From Anderseniella sp963759095 (GTDB lineage: Bacteria > Pseudomonadota > Alphaproteobacteria > Rhizobiales > Aestuariivirgaceae), in the NCBI GenBank assembly GCA_963759095.1, contig CAVWYF010000036.1, positions 124,001 through 188,000 of the forward strand: a DNA stretch of 64,000 nucleotides, written 5' to 3'. The notes under the pieces are model-generated. The model searched no databases, was not told the origin of the DNA, and saw only the letters and a program-made list of their open reading frames with translations. Both the position numbers and the translations under genes were made by a program. Shown piece by piece: positions 8,398 to 16,826 of the stretch (within the stretch, counting starts at the first letter, position 1; the number at the start of each line of letters is the position of its first letter).

Positions 8398-9192
8398 ATG
8401 AACAAGGCGGAGCAGTTTTTCTCGAAGGGCTGGTGCGCGTTCGAAACTGATCCGGCTGTGAAGGGTTGGGTCGAGTTCGCCTTGCCTGCCGCCCGAGCCA
8501 CCCTGGCTGACCCTGCACAAAAAGAGTGGACACGCTATCAGGGCACCTGGTTTGCCGGTGTCAATGCACTGCCGAACGACGCCTCAGGCCGCCTGCCGCA
8601 CGGGCCACGTTTGGCAGGCAAGGCGATTGACTTCATCGCATCCGAGCTTGGTTTGCCGTTATTCAACTGGGACCGGGCACAGGTCTCAATATGTTATCCG
8701 GGATACCCGCAACCAATGGAAGGTGAAACCGAAGGTCAGCACAATTACCGCAGAAACCGGGACGCCGCCCATGTTGACGGCTTGCGCGGCATCGGCCAGC
8801 CAAGACGACGGTTTCTGGAAGAAGGTCATGCGTTCGTGCTCGCCATCCCCATGGTGGAGGCCAGCCCCGACGCCTCGCCGTTTGTGATCTGGGAAGGGTC
8901 GCACGAGATCATGCGGAACGCCTTCATGTCCGTGTTGGGCGAAGTACCACCTGCCGACTGGATCAGGGTCGACCTGACTGAGGTTTACCAGCAGGCGCGC
9001 AAACAATGCTTTGATGAGTGTTCGCGCGTCGTCCTGCACGCCCGGCCCGGCGAAACCTATCTTGCCCACCGCCTGTCCCTGCATGGTGTGGCGCCGTGGT
9101 GTGAGACCGCATCAGCAGGCCCGGACGGCCGCATGATCTGCTATTTCCGGCCCGAATTGCCTGATCGCGCAGGGTGGCTGTCGTTGCCTTAA
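8398..9192 (+). CDS. Fe(II)/2-oxoglutarate-type dioxygenase-like protein
   Basis: 264 residues starting immediately after the amidase stop. It resembles the phytanoyl-CoA-dioxygenase-like fold: HVD at residues 125-127 would give two iron ligands, H229 in LSLHGVAPW the distal histidine, and R251 in CYFRPE the 2OG-binding arginine. Such enzymes hydroxylate small molecules while converting 2-oxoglutarate to succinate. Strict coupling to the amidase suggests sequential action on one substrate, for example hydroxylation near an amide. The substrate is unknown. It converges with yebC, leaving only 6 nt between stops. Confidence 0.75.
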   Translation: MNKAEQFFSKGWCAFETDPAVKGWVEFALPAARATLADPAQKEWTRYQGTWFAGVNALPNDASGRLPHGPRLAGKAIDFIASELGLPLFNWDRAQVSICYPGYPQPMEGETEGQHNYRRNRDAAHVDGLRGIGQPRRRFLEEGHAFVLAIPMVEASPDASPFVIWEGSHEIMRNAFMSVLGEVPPADWIRVDLTEVYQQARKQCFDECSRVVLHARPGETYLAHRLSLHGVAPWCETASAGPDGRMICYFRPELPDRAGWLSLP

Positions 9193-9198
9193 ACTCTG

Positions 9199-9948
9199 TC
9201 AGGCTGCCGTCAGCTTGGCCATCACCTCGTCAGACACCTGGAAGTTTGAAAACACACTCTGCACATCCTCATCGTCGTCAAAGGCCGCCATGAGTTTCAT
9301 CAACGTGCCGGCCTTGTCTTCATCAAGGTCCGTGTTGGTCTGTGGCTTCCATACGATATTGACCAAGTCCGCCTCTCCGAGATCATTTTCCAGCGCAGAA
9401 GACACTTCGCCGATGTTTTCAAACGAACAGATCACCACGTGGCCATCGGCGTCTGACGACACGTCATCAGCACCTGCTTCGATAGCCGCCATCATGACGG
9501 TGTCATCGTCTCCGGCTTCCGCCTTGTAGACAATTTCACCGACCCGATCGAACATGAAGGAGACAGATCCGGTTTCTCCCATATTGCCGCCGTGCTTGGT
9601 GAAGTAGGAGCGTACAGCCCCCGCCGTCCGGTTGCGGTTGTCGGTCAGTGTTTCGACGATCACGGCAACGCCGCCGGGTCCATAGCCTTCATAACGGATG
9701 GATTCATAATCTTCCGCGTCGCCGCCCTGCGACTTGTTGATGGCACGCTGAATATTGTCCTTGGGCATCGACTGCGACTTGGCATTCTGGACAGCCAGCC
9801 TGAGACGGGCATTGGAATCCAAGTCAGGGCCGCCCATTTTGGCGGCGACGGTAATTTCCTTGGACAGTTTTGAGAACATCTTTGCGCGCACGGCATCCTG
9901 GCGGCCCTTGCGGTGCATGATATTTTTAAATTGTGAATGTCCGGCCAT
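9199..9948 (-). CDS. yebC: YebC/PmpR-family DNA-binding regulator
   Basis: 249 residues from ATG 9948, giving the canonical MAGHSQFKNIMHRKG start; the open frame extends three codons further but the family start is clear. The length and the motifs SKLSKEITVAAKMGG, YEGYGPGGVAVIVE and TDNRNRTAGAVRS are standard for the family. Members act as transcriptional regulators or, as shown more recently for YebC proteins, help ribosomes translate proline-rich stretches. In many proteobacteria the gene lies beside ruvC; that is not the case here. Confidence 0.96.
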   Translation of the reverse strand: MAGHSQFKNIMHRKGRQDAVRAKMFSKLSKEITVAAKMGGPDLDSNARLRLAVQNAKSQSMPKDNIQRAINKSQGGDAEDYESIRYEGYGPGGVAVIVETLTDNRNRTAGAVRSYFTKHGGNMGETGSVSFMFDRVGEIVYKAEAGDDDTVMMAAIEAGADDVSSDADGHVVICSFENIGEVSSALENDLGEADLVNIVWKPQTNTDLDEDKAGTLMKLMAAFDDDEDVQSVFSNFQVSDEVMAKLTAA

Positions 9949-10044
9949 GGCCCTCATCCCTTCCAGAAATGCAAATCGGCTGAATTTTGTCGCTTCCGTC
10001 TAAACCAGCACACCCTGTGCTGTCCAGACGCACGCATCTGATCC

Positions 10045-10058
10045 AGGGTCTTGACCCT
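10045..10058. repeat. Short palindrome AGGGTC-TT-GACCCT
   Basis: A perfect 6+6 bp inverted repeat with a 2-nt centre, in the gap between yebC and the next gene. Near-identical copies occur at 25691-25706, 58903-58917 and, more diverged, 62561-62580, always at gene borders. This suggests a dispersed short palindromic repeat, though a protein-binding site is also possible. Confidence 0.6.
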
Positions 10059-10146
10059 AAACTTGAATCAAAACCATTTACCGGCTGTTAGAGGTTGTAG
10101 CGTCACAGTTCACTTCCTGAAAAAGTACGGCAATGGACGGCATAAA

Positions 10147-10476
10147 TTGAAAACGGCTGACAAACTGGATCGCCACATTTGCGAAACGGCAGATATGGCA
10201 CGCTCTGCGATGGCATCACTGCTGACATCACTGCATGGTGTTGCGCATAATTCAACGCCCGGCGATGCGCTGAAGACGGCAGGGGCCATGCAGGCAACTG
10301 TTCACCGCATGGAAGACGCCATGTCGGCGGCCCGGCACCTGATAGATGACGGAGACAAGGCATCTGCCAGTGTTGATTGCGCCCGTGTGATGGCTCTGTC
10401 GGACTACGCCGAGCGCATGGCCAAACTGCGCACCATCGCGGCTCAGATCGAGGCCCAGTCCGGCAAGGTTTCCTGA
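10147..10476 (+). CDS. Hypothetical small helical protein
   Basis: The reading frame is open from 10051, but the first part begins inside a palindromic repeat and is unlikely to be coding. TTG at 10147 with a GGACGG upstream is the most plausible start (109 residues); ATG 10195 is another possibility. Codon use from about 10150 onward matches neighbouring genes (strong G/C at third positions). The product is helical and Ala/Met-rich (MARSAMASLL, AERMAKLRTIAAQIEAQ) with no recognisable domain. It overlaps the end of the convergent YmdB gene by 34 nt. Confidence 0.5.
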   Translation: MKTADKLDRHICETADMARSAMASLLTSLHGVAHNSTPGDALKTAGAMQATVHRMEDAMSAARHLIDDGDKASASVDCARVMALSDYAERMAKLRTIAAQIEAQSGKVS

Positions 10477-11267
10477 AGCTGCCCACCGACGCGGATGCCG
10501 GCAACCCTGGTTGCAAGTCCTGTTTTGTCATCGGTTTCAACCACAACACCACACAGTGTCGCCGGTCCCAGCGCAGGCGAAAACCTGCCTGACGGAATAC
10601 GGCGGGTAAACCTGTTCAAGGGTTCATTCTTTTCCATCCCGATCACACTGTCATAGTCACCGGTCATGCCTGCATCTGTCTGGTAGCCGGTACCACCGGC
10701 CAGAATATGCGTGTCGGCGGTTGGTACATGGGTATGCGTGCCCACCACCAGTGACGCCCGGCCATCACAGAAATGACCCATGGCCATCTTTTCCGATGTC
10801 AGTTCTGCGTGCATGTCGACAATCACGGCATCAGCCACTTCGCCCAACGGGCATGCATCAAGCTCCCTGTCCACTGCGGCAAACGGATCACCCAGCGGCT
10901 CCATTTTCGCAACGCCCAGGACATTCATCACCAGAACACGCTTGCCCGACGCGGTTTCAAACAGGTTTGCTCCTTTACCCGGTGTGCCGGCCGGATAATT
11001 CACCGGCCGGATAAGCTCCGGCGCACGCTCGATAAACACCAGGGCCTCACGCTGGTCCCAGGCATGGTTGCCCAATGTCACCACATCGGCGCCCTGATCG
11101 CGGAATTCGTTGAAGATATCCTCGGTGATGCCAAAGCCACCGGCGGCGTTTTCACCGTTGACCACGACAAAGTCAGCCTTCAGACGCTCGCGCAATCCGG
11201 GCAAATGCGAGGAGATTGCGTTACGCCCTGCCCGACCCACCACATCTCCGACAAACAACAGTCTCAT
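10443..11267 (-). CDS. YmdB-family metallophosphoesterase
   Basis: 274 residues, the normal length for the TIGR00282 family. Metal ligands are visible in the opening LLFVGDVVGRAGR, in VNGENAAGGFG, in LGNHAWD and in GTHTHVPTAD. Characterised members hydrolyse cyclic nucleotides such as 2',3'-cAMP. It overlaps the upstream 5-formyltetrahydrofolate cyclo-ligase gene by 4 nt (ATGA), so the two are co-translated, a pairing common in alphaproteobacteria. Confidence 0.93.
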   Translation of the reverse strand: MRLLFVGDVVGRAGRNAISSHLPGLRERLKADFVVVNGENAAGGFGITEDIFNEFRDQGADVVTLGNHAWDQREALVFIERAPELIRPVNYPAGTPGKGANLFETASGKRVLVMNVLGVAKMEPLGDPFAAVDRELDACPLGEVADAVIVDMHAELTSEKMAMGHFCDGRASLVVGTHTHVPTADTHILAGGTGYQTDAGMTGDYDSVIGMEKNEPLNRFTRRIPSGRFSPALGPATLCGVVVETDDKTGLATRVAGIRVGGQLQETLPDWASI

Positions 11268-11860
11268 ATTGATTTTCCAGGCCTGGTAGGGCCTTTTTCA
11301 GTTAATATCCAGTCAAGCGGCTGATCATGGTCCCCGCGTATCACCATGTCCACCTGCTGCGCCGAATACGCAACCCCGATGGCAGTTACCGGTTTCATGG
11401 CCCGCAGTTTCTCCAGTGTGCGATCATAAAACCCGCCGCCGTAACCGAGCCGGTACCCGGACGTGTCATAAGCCAGCATCGGCACCAGCAGCACATCGGG
11501 ATCGAACACCGGCGACCCATCCGGTGGCACAGGAATGCCCCAGCGGCCCGGAACCGTCGGTTCACCCGGTGCCCAGGCCCGGAATTCAAGCGGTGTGTTG
11601 TTTTCAATCACCACCGGGACGCAGGTTTTACAGCCCCGCGCGCCAAGCAGACCAAGCAATGGCCGCGTATCAATCTCGCTGAGGTATGGAATGAAACCGG
11701 ATACGGTTTTGCCCGTCAAGTCACCCGCAAACCCCAGTCCGTGATCGACAAGCGCCTGAGCCGCGCTTGCCTTCAACAGCTCATGTGCTGTCTTACGGAC
11801 ATCGCCTGCCGCCTTGCGTGCCAGCTTCTTTCTGCCTGCAATTGATTGATTATCTGTCAT
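11264..11860 (-). CDS. ygfA: 5-formyltetrahydrofolate cyclo-ligase
   Basis: 198 residues. The C-terminal signature LVPMLAYDTSGYRLGYGGG and the following FYDRTL are diagnostic of 5-FTHF cyclo-ligase (methenyl-THF synthetase), which converts 5-formyl-THF to 5,10-methenyl-THF with ATP. An N-terminal KKLARK stretch supplies the usual basic region. In proteobacteria this gene typically lies directly downstream of the 6S RNA gene, and a structured non-coding stretch is found upstream here. Its 3' end overlaps the YmdB gene by 4 nt. Confidence 0.93.
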   Translation of the reverse strand: MTDNQSIAGRKKLARKAAGDVRKTAHELLKASAAQALVDHGLGFAGDLTGKTVSGFIPYLSEIDTRPLLGLLGARGCKTCVPVVIENNTPLEFRAWAPGEPTVPGRWGIPVPPDGSPVFDPDVLLVPMLAYDTSGYRLGYGGGFYDRTLEKLRAMKPVTAIGVAYSAQQVDMVIRGDHDQPLDWILTEKGPTRPGKSI

Positions 11861-11984
11861 GATGCGTGGCTCTTACAGCTTCATTGACGAGTTGTCACCT
11901 GCAGAGACGAAGCAAATTTGCCTCTTTAAAATTGCCCTGACTGCGCGTACATATAGCTGCAGACGGGCTGCCCGGTGCGTGACG

Positions 11985-12137
11985 GTGTTACTATTCTCTG
12001 GGGCCTATAAGATCTTCCAAGGGAGCTGTCTCTGTTTCGGACCGTGGTCTGCGACACGCGGCGCCCACCTACAACAGTAGGGACCCGAGATCTTGAACTC
12101 CCACGGCCCATGGTGGCTCGTCGCTTTTTTCTCCCCA
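11985..12137 (-). ncRNA. ssrS: Probable 6S RNA
   Basis: The 289-nt gap upstream of the cyclo-ligase gene has no convincing ORF but folds as one long interrupted hairpin on the minus strand. Pairing arms, in plus coordinates: CCGTGGGAG (12098-12106 region) with CTCCCTTGG (about 12015-12025), then TCTC/GAGA, CGGGTC/GGTCCG, and an apical CCTAC-TGTT-GTAGG stem; TGGGG/CCCCA may close the base. Location between zapA and ygfA is the conserved site of 6S RNA in proteobacteria. 6S RNA mimics an open promoter and binds RNA polymerase holoenzyme. Ends are approximate. The call rests on synteny and hand folding, not on a covariance search. Confidence 0.5.
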
Positions 12138-12149
12138 CCTGTTCCAGCT

Positions 12150-13706
12150 CTAGTGCCACATATCGGGCATCGATTGTTTCTTGCGGCCAATGAAGTCCTT
12201 CAGAGCCTCGTCGACAGCAGGATCAATTGGCGGGGCTTCGTAAGCTGACAGCATGGTTTTCCAGCGTTGGCTGGCACGCTGTTCCAGGCTCAGGCTACCG
12301 GCTTCGCACCATTGCTCGAACGATGAGGTATCTGCAAGGTCAGACATATAGTTGGCCGTCTCGAAATTCCGCAGCGTGTGAGCGGTACCGAAAAAGTTTT
12401 CGCCCGGCTGGTTCTCCAGAAACGCATCTGCCGCAAGAGAATTCTCGTCAATCTCAAGGCCGCACATCATTTTCAACATCATGCCGCAATGATCGAGATC
12501 CATGACGAATTTCTCATAGCCCAGCGTCAGCCCGCCCTCCAGCCAGCCGGCGGAATGAAAAATGAAATTCGAGCCGGCCAGCACACCTGTCAGCATGGAA
12601 TTGGCGGCTTCCTGCATGGCCTGGCCGTCAGCCACTTTTGACGCACACAATTGACCGCCACATCGCAATGGCAACCCCAGTCGCCGGCACAGCTGGCCAA
12701 TGGCAAATGTCGACAAATTGGCTTCCGGCGTTCCAAACGTGGGCGCGCCGGTTTTCAGGTTCATGGTCGTGAGAAAATTGCCGTACACCATGGGTGAGCC
12801 CTTGCGCACCAGCTGGCTCAGCGCAATCCCCGCCATGGCTTCTGCGTGTGACTGCGCCAGCAGGGCCGGCTGTGTCACCGGACCCATCGCACCGCCCAGA
12901 ATGAACGGCGATATCACACATGACTGGTTGGCCCGCGCATAGGTCTTCAGGGCCCCTGTCATGATGTGATCGTAAACCAGCGGCGAGTTGACATTGATAT
13001 TGCCCTGAATGACGCAGTTTTTCTGCATGTACCCGGCACCAAAAACAATACGCGCAATTTCAATCGAGTCTGCCGCCCGCTCAGGCGCGGTCACTGCCCC
13101 CATGAACGGTTTGGTTGAGTAGCGAAGATGGGCATAGACCATGTCCAGATGGCGCTTGTTCACCGGCACGTCGACCGGTTCACACACCGTGCCGCCTGAA
13201 TGGTTCAGGACCGGTGACATGTAGGTGAGTTTTACGATGTTGTGAAAATCTTCCAGCGTCGCATAGCGCCGTCCGCCATCGAGATCACTGACAAAAGGCG
13301 GCCCGTAACTCGGCATCAAAACCACATGATCACCGCCCAGAACAATGGTATTGGCGGGGTCGCGGGCCTCCATGCGAAAACTCGTCGGCGCGGTTGCGCA
13401 CAGGCGTCTTGCCAGTCCCGGTTCGAAACGCACCCGCTCTCCGGTGACATCCGCACCGGCGTGGCGAAACAGTGTCAGCGCTTCTTCGTCGCCCCTGAAT
13501 TCAATTCCGACCTCCTTCAGTATCCAGTCGGCATGGGCCTCGATGCGGCTTAACTCTTCTTCGCCGAGAAGCTCATAGGTTGGGATTTTGCGGGTGATAA
13601 TCGCAGGTGCCCGAACCGCGTCTGCTACGCTCCTTCTTTCGGCACGGCCAACCCGTCCGCCACCACGCCGTGACGAGCGTATCTGCTGCTTGGCGACATC
13701 TGACAT
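12150..13706 (-). CDS. Trimethylamine methyltransferase (MttB) family protein, non-pyrrolysine type
   Basis: 518 residues from ATG 13706 (GGAAA upstream); the frame is open to 13766 but the extension adds an atypical N-terminus. The fold is a corrinoid-dependent methyltransferase TIM barrel of the MttB superfamily, recognisable from GIEFRGDEEAL, MPSYGPPFVSDLDGGRR and the C-terminal GGLTLGYEKFVMDL. There is no in-frame UAG, so it belongs to the non-Pyl branch, whose members demethylate quaternary amines such as glycine betaine or carnitine-type compounds. No corrinoid protein or reductase lies nearby. It interrupts the usual zapA - 6S - ygfA order, which suggests insertion. Confidence 0.88.
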   Translation of the reverse strand: MSDVAKQQIRSSRRGGGRVGRAERRSVADAVRAPAIITRKIPTYELLGEEELSRIEAHADWILKEVGIEFRGDEEALTLFRHAGADVTGERVRFEPGLARRLCATAPTSFRMEARDPANTIVLGGDHVVLMPSYGPPFVSDLDGGRRYATLEDFHNIVKLTYMSPVLNHSGGTVCEPVDVPVNKRHLDMVYAHLRYSTKPFMGAVTAPERAADSIEIARIVFGAGYMQKNCVIQGNINVNSPLVYDHIMTGALKTYARANQSCVISPFILGGAMGPVTQPALLAQSHAEAMAGIALSQLVRKGSPMVYGNFLTTMNLKTGAPTFGTPEANLSTFAIGQLCRRLGLPLRCGGQLCASKVADGQAMQEAANSMLTGVLAGSNFIFHSAGWLEGGLTLGYEKFVMDLDHCGMMLKMMCGLEIDENSLAADAFLENQPGENFFGTAHTLRNFETANYMSDLADTSSFEQWCEAGSLSLEQRASQRWKTMLSAYEAPPIDPAVDEALKDFIGRKKQSMPDMWH

Positions 13707-13868
13707 TCGAGTTTCCGGCTGGAGTTTGTACTCCGCGAATGACACCCCACTGCCCGGGTCGCGCACAAATCAATATATTTGCTCCAATTGTGCAAAAAAA
13801 TTACACGACTGAATGCGTTGATTATCGAATGAAATTCCAAGGATCACGATAGTGTCGCCGGAAAAAGC

Positions 13869-14228
13869 TCAGCTCTGCCGTGCCAGCCGTGAAACCTGTT
13901 CCAGGCGTTTTGCTGCGGCTTCGATTCGATCTGCCGCGGCTGTTTCTCTCTGCTTGGATTGCTCAATTGCATCGGTACCCGTCTTGTGGGCACCTCTTAT
14001 CTCGCCGGACAGTGTTTCGACACGTTCCAGGGCTTCCGACAACTGGTCCGCAATGATAAGGCCCGCCATGACCAGCAGGCGGATATCGCCCACTTCACCG
14101 ACGCCTGACTTGATTTCCTTGACCTGGCTATCCAGCAGCTTGGCCAGGTCCGTCAGGTGGTCTTCCTCGCCATCGGCACATTCCATGCTGAAAGAACGAT
14201 CGTTTACGTTGATGACGACTTGTCCCAT
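13869..14228 (-). CDS. zapA: Cell division protein ZapA
   Basis: 119 residues from ATG 14228, chosen for the GAGG ribosome-binding site and the family-typical MGQVVINVNDR start. The N-terminal region binds FtsZ and the C-terminal coiled coil (about residues 65-115, IEAAAKRLEQVSRLA) dimerises; ZapA crosslinks FtsZ protofilaments at the division ring. Its start lies 4 nt beyond the stop of the DUF4164 gene, so they form an operon. The longer reading from TTG 14249 would overlap that gene. Confidence 0.9.
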   Translation of the reverse strand: MGQVVINVNDRSFSMECADGEEDHLTDLAKLLDSQVKEIKSGVGEVGDIRLLVMAGLIIADQLSEALERVETLSGEIRGAHKTGTDAIEQSKQRETAAADRIEAAAKRLEQVSRLARQS

Positions 14229-14232
14229 GTTT

Positions 14233-14511
14233 TCAGGCCTCTTCGCCAATTACGGTTCTAACACGCGCCATCGCCAGCTCTATTCGCCTGGCCGCCTGCC
14301 GGCTGGCCTCGGTCAACTCCTCCGCCCGTGCGCGAACCTCATCCAGTTCACTGGCGAGCCGGGCCCGATCATCCTTGAGCGCCGAGGCTTCAGTATTGAG
14401 TTTGGTTATCTTGCCCTGATTCTGCTCGGATTGCGCCCACGCGGCCTCGAGCTGGCGCATGGCCTGTTCAAAGTGCGCAATTGCCTTATCCAGCTGAGAT
14501 GTAGACGCCAT
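14233..14511 (-). CDS. DUF4164-family coiled-coil protein
   Basis: 92 residues, almost entirely coiled coil (SQLDKAIAHFEQAMRQLEAAW, then a run of heptads to the end). DUF4164 proteins are small rhizobial proteins encoded immediately upstream of zapA, as here. A role in division is inferred from that linkage. It diverges from the transketolase gene. Confidence 0.85.
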   Translation of the reverse strand: MASTSQLDKAIAHFEQAMRQLEAAWAQSEQNQGKITKLNTEASALKDDRARLASELDEVRARAEELTEASRQAARRIELAMARVRTVIGEEA

Positions 14512-14744
14512 AGCTGTATTCCCCGCAACCTGACGTATCGTTACCCGCCGTTCGTCAGTGCCAAATCCCTACGATACTCTAGGGGGTTACCGGCAATACC
14601 GTCAACAGCACATTAAACCGGTTGTTGGCAACCATGTTTATTCACAGTATTCACAACTGCGGCGGTGCGGTCATAGTGCACCATTGACTCCAAATGCCGG
14701 AGTGCTATTGGTGGCGCCGAATTTCAACGGTGGAAAAGAGACAT

Positions 14745-16793
14745 ATGACACCGGCTAACCCAGCCGCCGCATCCGGCACGTCCAGCGCCGCAGCGGCCAC
14801 TCCCGAAGATATTGCCAAGTTCACCGAAATGGCGAATGCCATTCGAGCGCTTTCCATGGACGCGGTTCAGGCCGCAAATTCCGGTCATCCGGGTTTGCCG
14901 ATGGGTGCTGCCGATGTGGCAACCGTACTGTTTGCGCACTATCTGAAGTTTGATCCGCAAGCGCCGAACTGGGCCGACCGTGATCGCTTTGTGCTGTCGG
15001 CCGGCCATGGGTCCATGCTGCTGTATTCATTACTGCACCTGCTCGGTTATGAAGACATGACCATCGAGGAGTTGAAGAATTTTCGCCAGATCGGGTCGCG
15101 CACGGCGGGGCATCCCGAATTCGGTCATGCATCGGGCATTGAAACCACCACCGGGCCGCTCGGCCAGGGTCTTGGCAACGCGGTTGGCATGGCCATTGCC
15201 GAAGCCCATCTTGCCGCCCGCTTTGGCGACGGCATTGTCAACCACAAGACCTATGTGCTTGCGGGCGACGGTTGCCTGATGGAAGGCATTTCGCAGGAAT
15301 CCATCACACTTGCAGGCCATCTCAAGCTGAACAAGCTCATTGTCCTGTGGGATGACAACCAGATATCGATTGATGGTCCGGTCAGCCTGACAGATTCAAC
15401 AGATCAACTGGGCCGGTTCGCAGCATCCGGCTGGGACGTCATGCGCGTCGACGGCCATGACTACACCGAAATCGCCAATGCACTGTCGTCTGCACAGACC
15501 GCGACCAAACCTGTGCTTATCGCCTGCCGCACCATCATTGGATATGGCTCACCGGCCAAACAGGGTACGTCGGGCGCTCACGGAGCGCCGCTTGGTGCAG
15601 ATGAAGTCAAGGCGGCCCGCGAACAACTCGGCTGGACCCACAAACCGTTTGAAATCCCCACGTCCATCAGGGACATGTGGCGCATCACCGGCTTGCGTGG
15701 CTGTCGCGAGCGCAAGGCCTGGGAAGACCGCGTCAAGGACATGGCCGCCGGTGAACAGGTTGAATTCGACCGCCGCATGGCCGGCACCTTGCCGGAAGAC
15801 CTGCACGACACCATCGTGTCATACAAACAGCAACTCGAAGAAGCGCCCGCTCCGATCGCGACCCGCAACGCGTCTCAAAACGTGCTTGAGATCATCAATC
15901 CCGTCGTGCCGGAAACCATTGGCGGTTCGGCCGACCTGACCGGTTCGAACAACACCCGCACCAAGGCGATGGTGCCGTTTACAGCCGAGGACCCATCCGG
16001 CCGCTTCATTCACTGGGGCATTCGCGAACACGGCATGGCTGCTGCCATGAACGGCATGGCCCTGCACGGTGGTATCATTCCCTATTCCGGCACATTCTTG
16101 GTGTTCACCGATTACTGCCGCCCCTCCATCCGCCTGTCGGCGCTCATGGGACTGCGGGTGATTTATGTCATGACGCACGATTCCATCGGACTTGGAGAAG
16201 ACGGACCAACCCATCAGCCGGTCGAACATCTGGCTGCTCTTCGTGTGATCCCGAACCTCAATGTATTCCGTCCGTGCGATGCGGTTGAAACCGCCGAATG
16301 CTGGGAATTGGCACTGCAGGCAGACAGTACCCCGTCCATCCTCGCGCTTACCCGCCAGAAACTTGCACCGGCCCGCACCAAGTTCAAAAAGGAAAACCTG
16401 TGTGCCCGCGGCGCCTATGACATGCACAGCGATGACGATGCCAAGGTGGTGATTTTTGCCTCGGGTTCCGAAGTCGAGATCGCCATGCAGGCATCGGCAA
16501 GACTGGCGGAAAGCAAGATTTCATCCCGGGTCGTGTCAGTGCCGTGCCTGGACCTTTTCCATCAGCAGGACGCCGACTATCGCATGCTGATAACCGGCGA
16601 CGAGCCCGTGCGCATCGCCATTGAAGCCGGTGTGCGCCAGGGATGGGACCAGTTGATCGGTATGGACGGCACCTTTATCGGCATGTCCACCTTTGGTGCA
16701 TCCGGACCGTACGAAAAACTCTATGAACATTTTGGCATCACCGCGGACGCCGCCGTACAGGCAGCTCTGTCCGGTCTCGAAGCCAGCGCCTGA
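14745..16793 (+). CDS. tkt: Transketolase
   Basis: 682 residues from ATG 14745, which has a GGAAAAGAG ribosome-binding site 4 nt upstream; an open frame from 14694 adds an untypical leader. The thiamine-diphosphate motif GDGCLMEGISQES, the N-terminal SGHPGLPMGAAD and the C-terminal HDSIGLGEDGPTHQPVEH are those of class I transketolases. The enzyme moves two-carbon ketol units between sugar phosphates in the pentose phosphate and Calvin-type cycles. It heads a tkt - pgk - aldolase run. Confidence 0.97.
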   Translation: MTPANPAAASGTSSAAAATPEDIAKFTEMANAIRALSMDAVQAANSGHPGLPMGAADVATVLFAHYLKFDPQAPNWADRDRFVLSAGHGSMLLYSLLHLLGYEDMTIEELKNFRQIGSRTAGHPEFGHASGIETTTGPLGQGLGNAVGMAIAEAHLAARFGDGIVNHKTYVLAGDGCLMEGISQESITLAGHLKLNKLIVLWDDNQISIDGPVSLTDSTDQLGRFAASGWDVMRVDGHDYTEIANALSSAQTATKPVLIACRTIIGYGSPAKQGTSGAHGAPLGADEVKAAREQLGWTHKPFEIPTSIRDMWRITGLRGCRERKAWEDRVKDMAAGEQVEFDRRMAGTLPEDLHDTIVSYKQQLEEAPAPIATRNASQNVLEIINPVVPETIGGSADLTGSNNTRTKAMVPFTAEDPSGRFIHWGIREHGMAAAMNGMALHGGIIPYSGTFLVFTDYCRPSIRLSALMGLRVIYVMTHDSIGLGEDGPTHQPVEHLAALRVIPNLNVFRPCDAVETAECWELALQADSTPSILALTRQKLAPARTKFKKENLCARGAYDMHSDDDAKVVIFASGSEVEIAMQASARLAESKISSRVVSVPCLDLFHQQDADYRMLITGDEPVRIAIEAGVRQGWDQLIGMDGTFIGMSTFGASGPYEKLYEHFGITADAAVQAALSGLEASA

Positions 16794-16826
16794 AGACCAG
16801 ACACCTGGCAGGAGCCGCAACTCACC

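Noticed and set aside
10051..10146. Upstream extension of the hypothetical gene at 10147
   Set aside because: The extension starts inside the AGGGTC palindrome and has poor codon use.
12150..13706. Pyrrolysine-containing MttB
   Set aside because: There is no in-frame UAG inside the gene and no pyl genes, so it belongs to the non-pyrrolysine branch.
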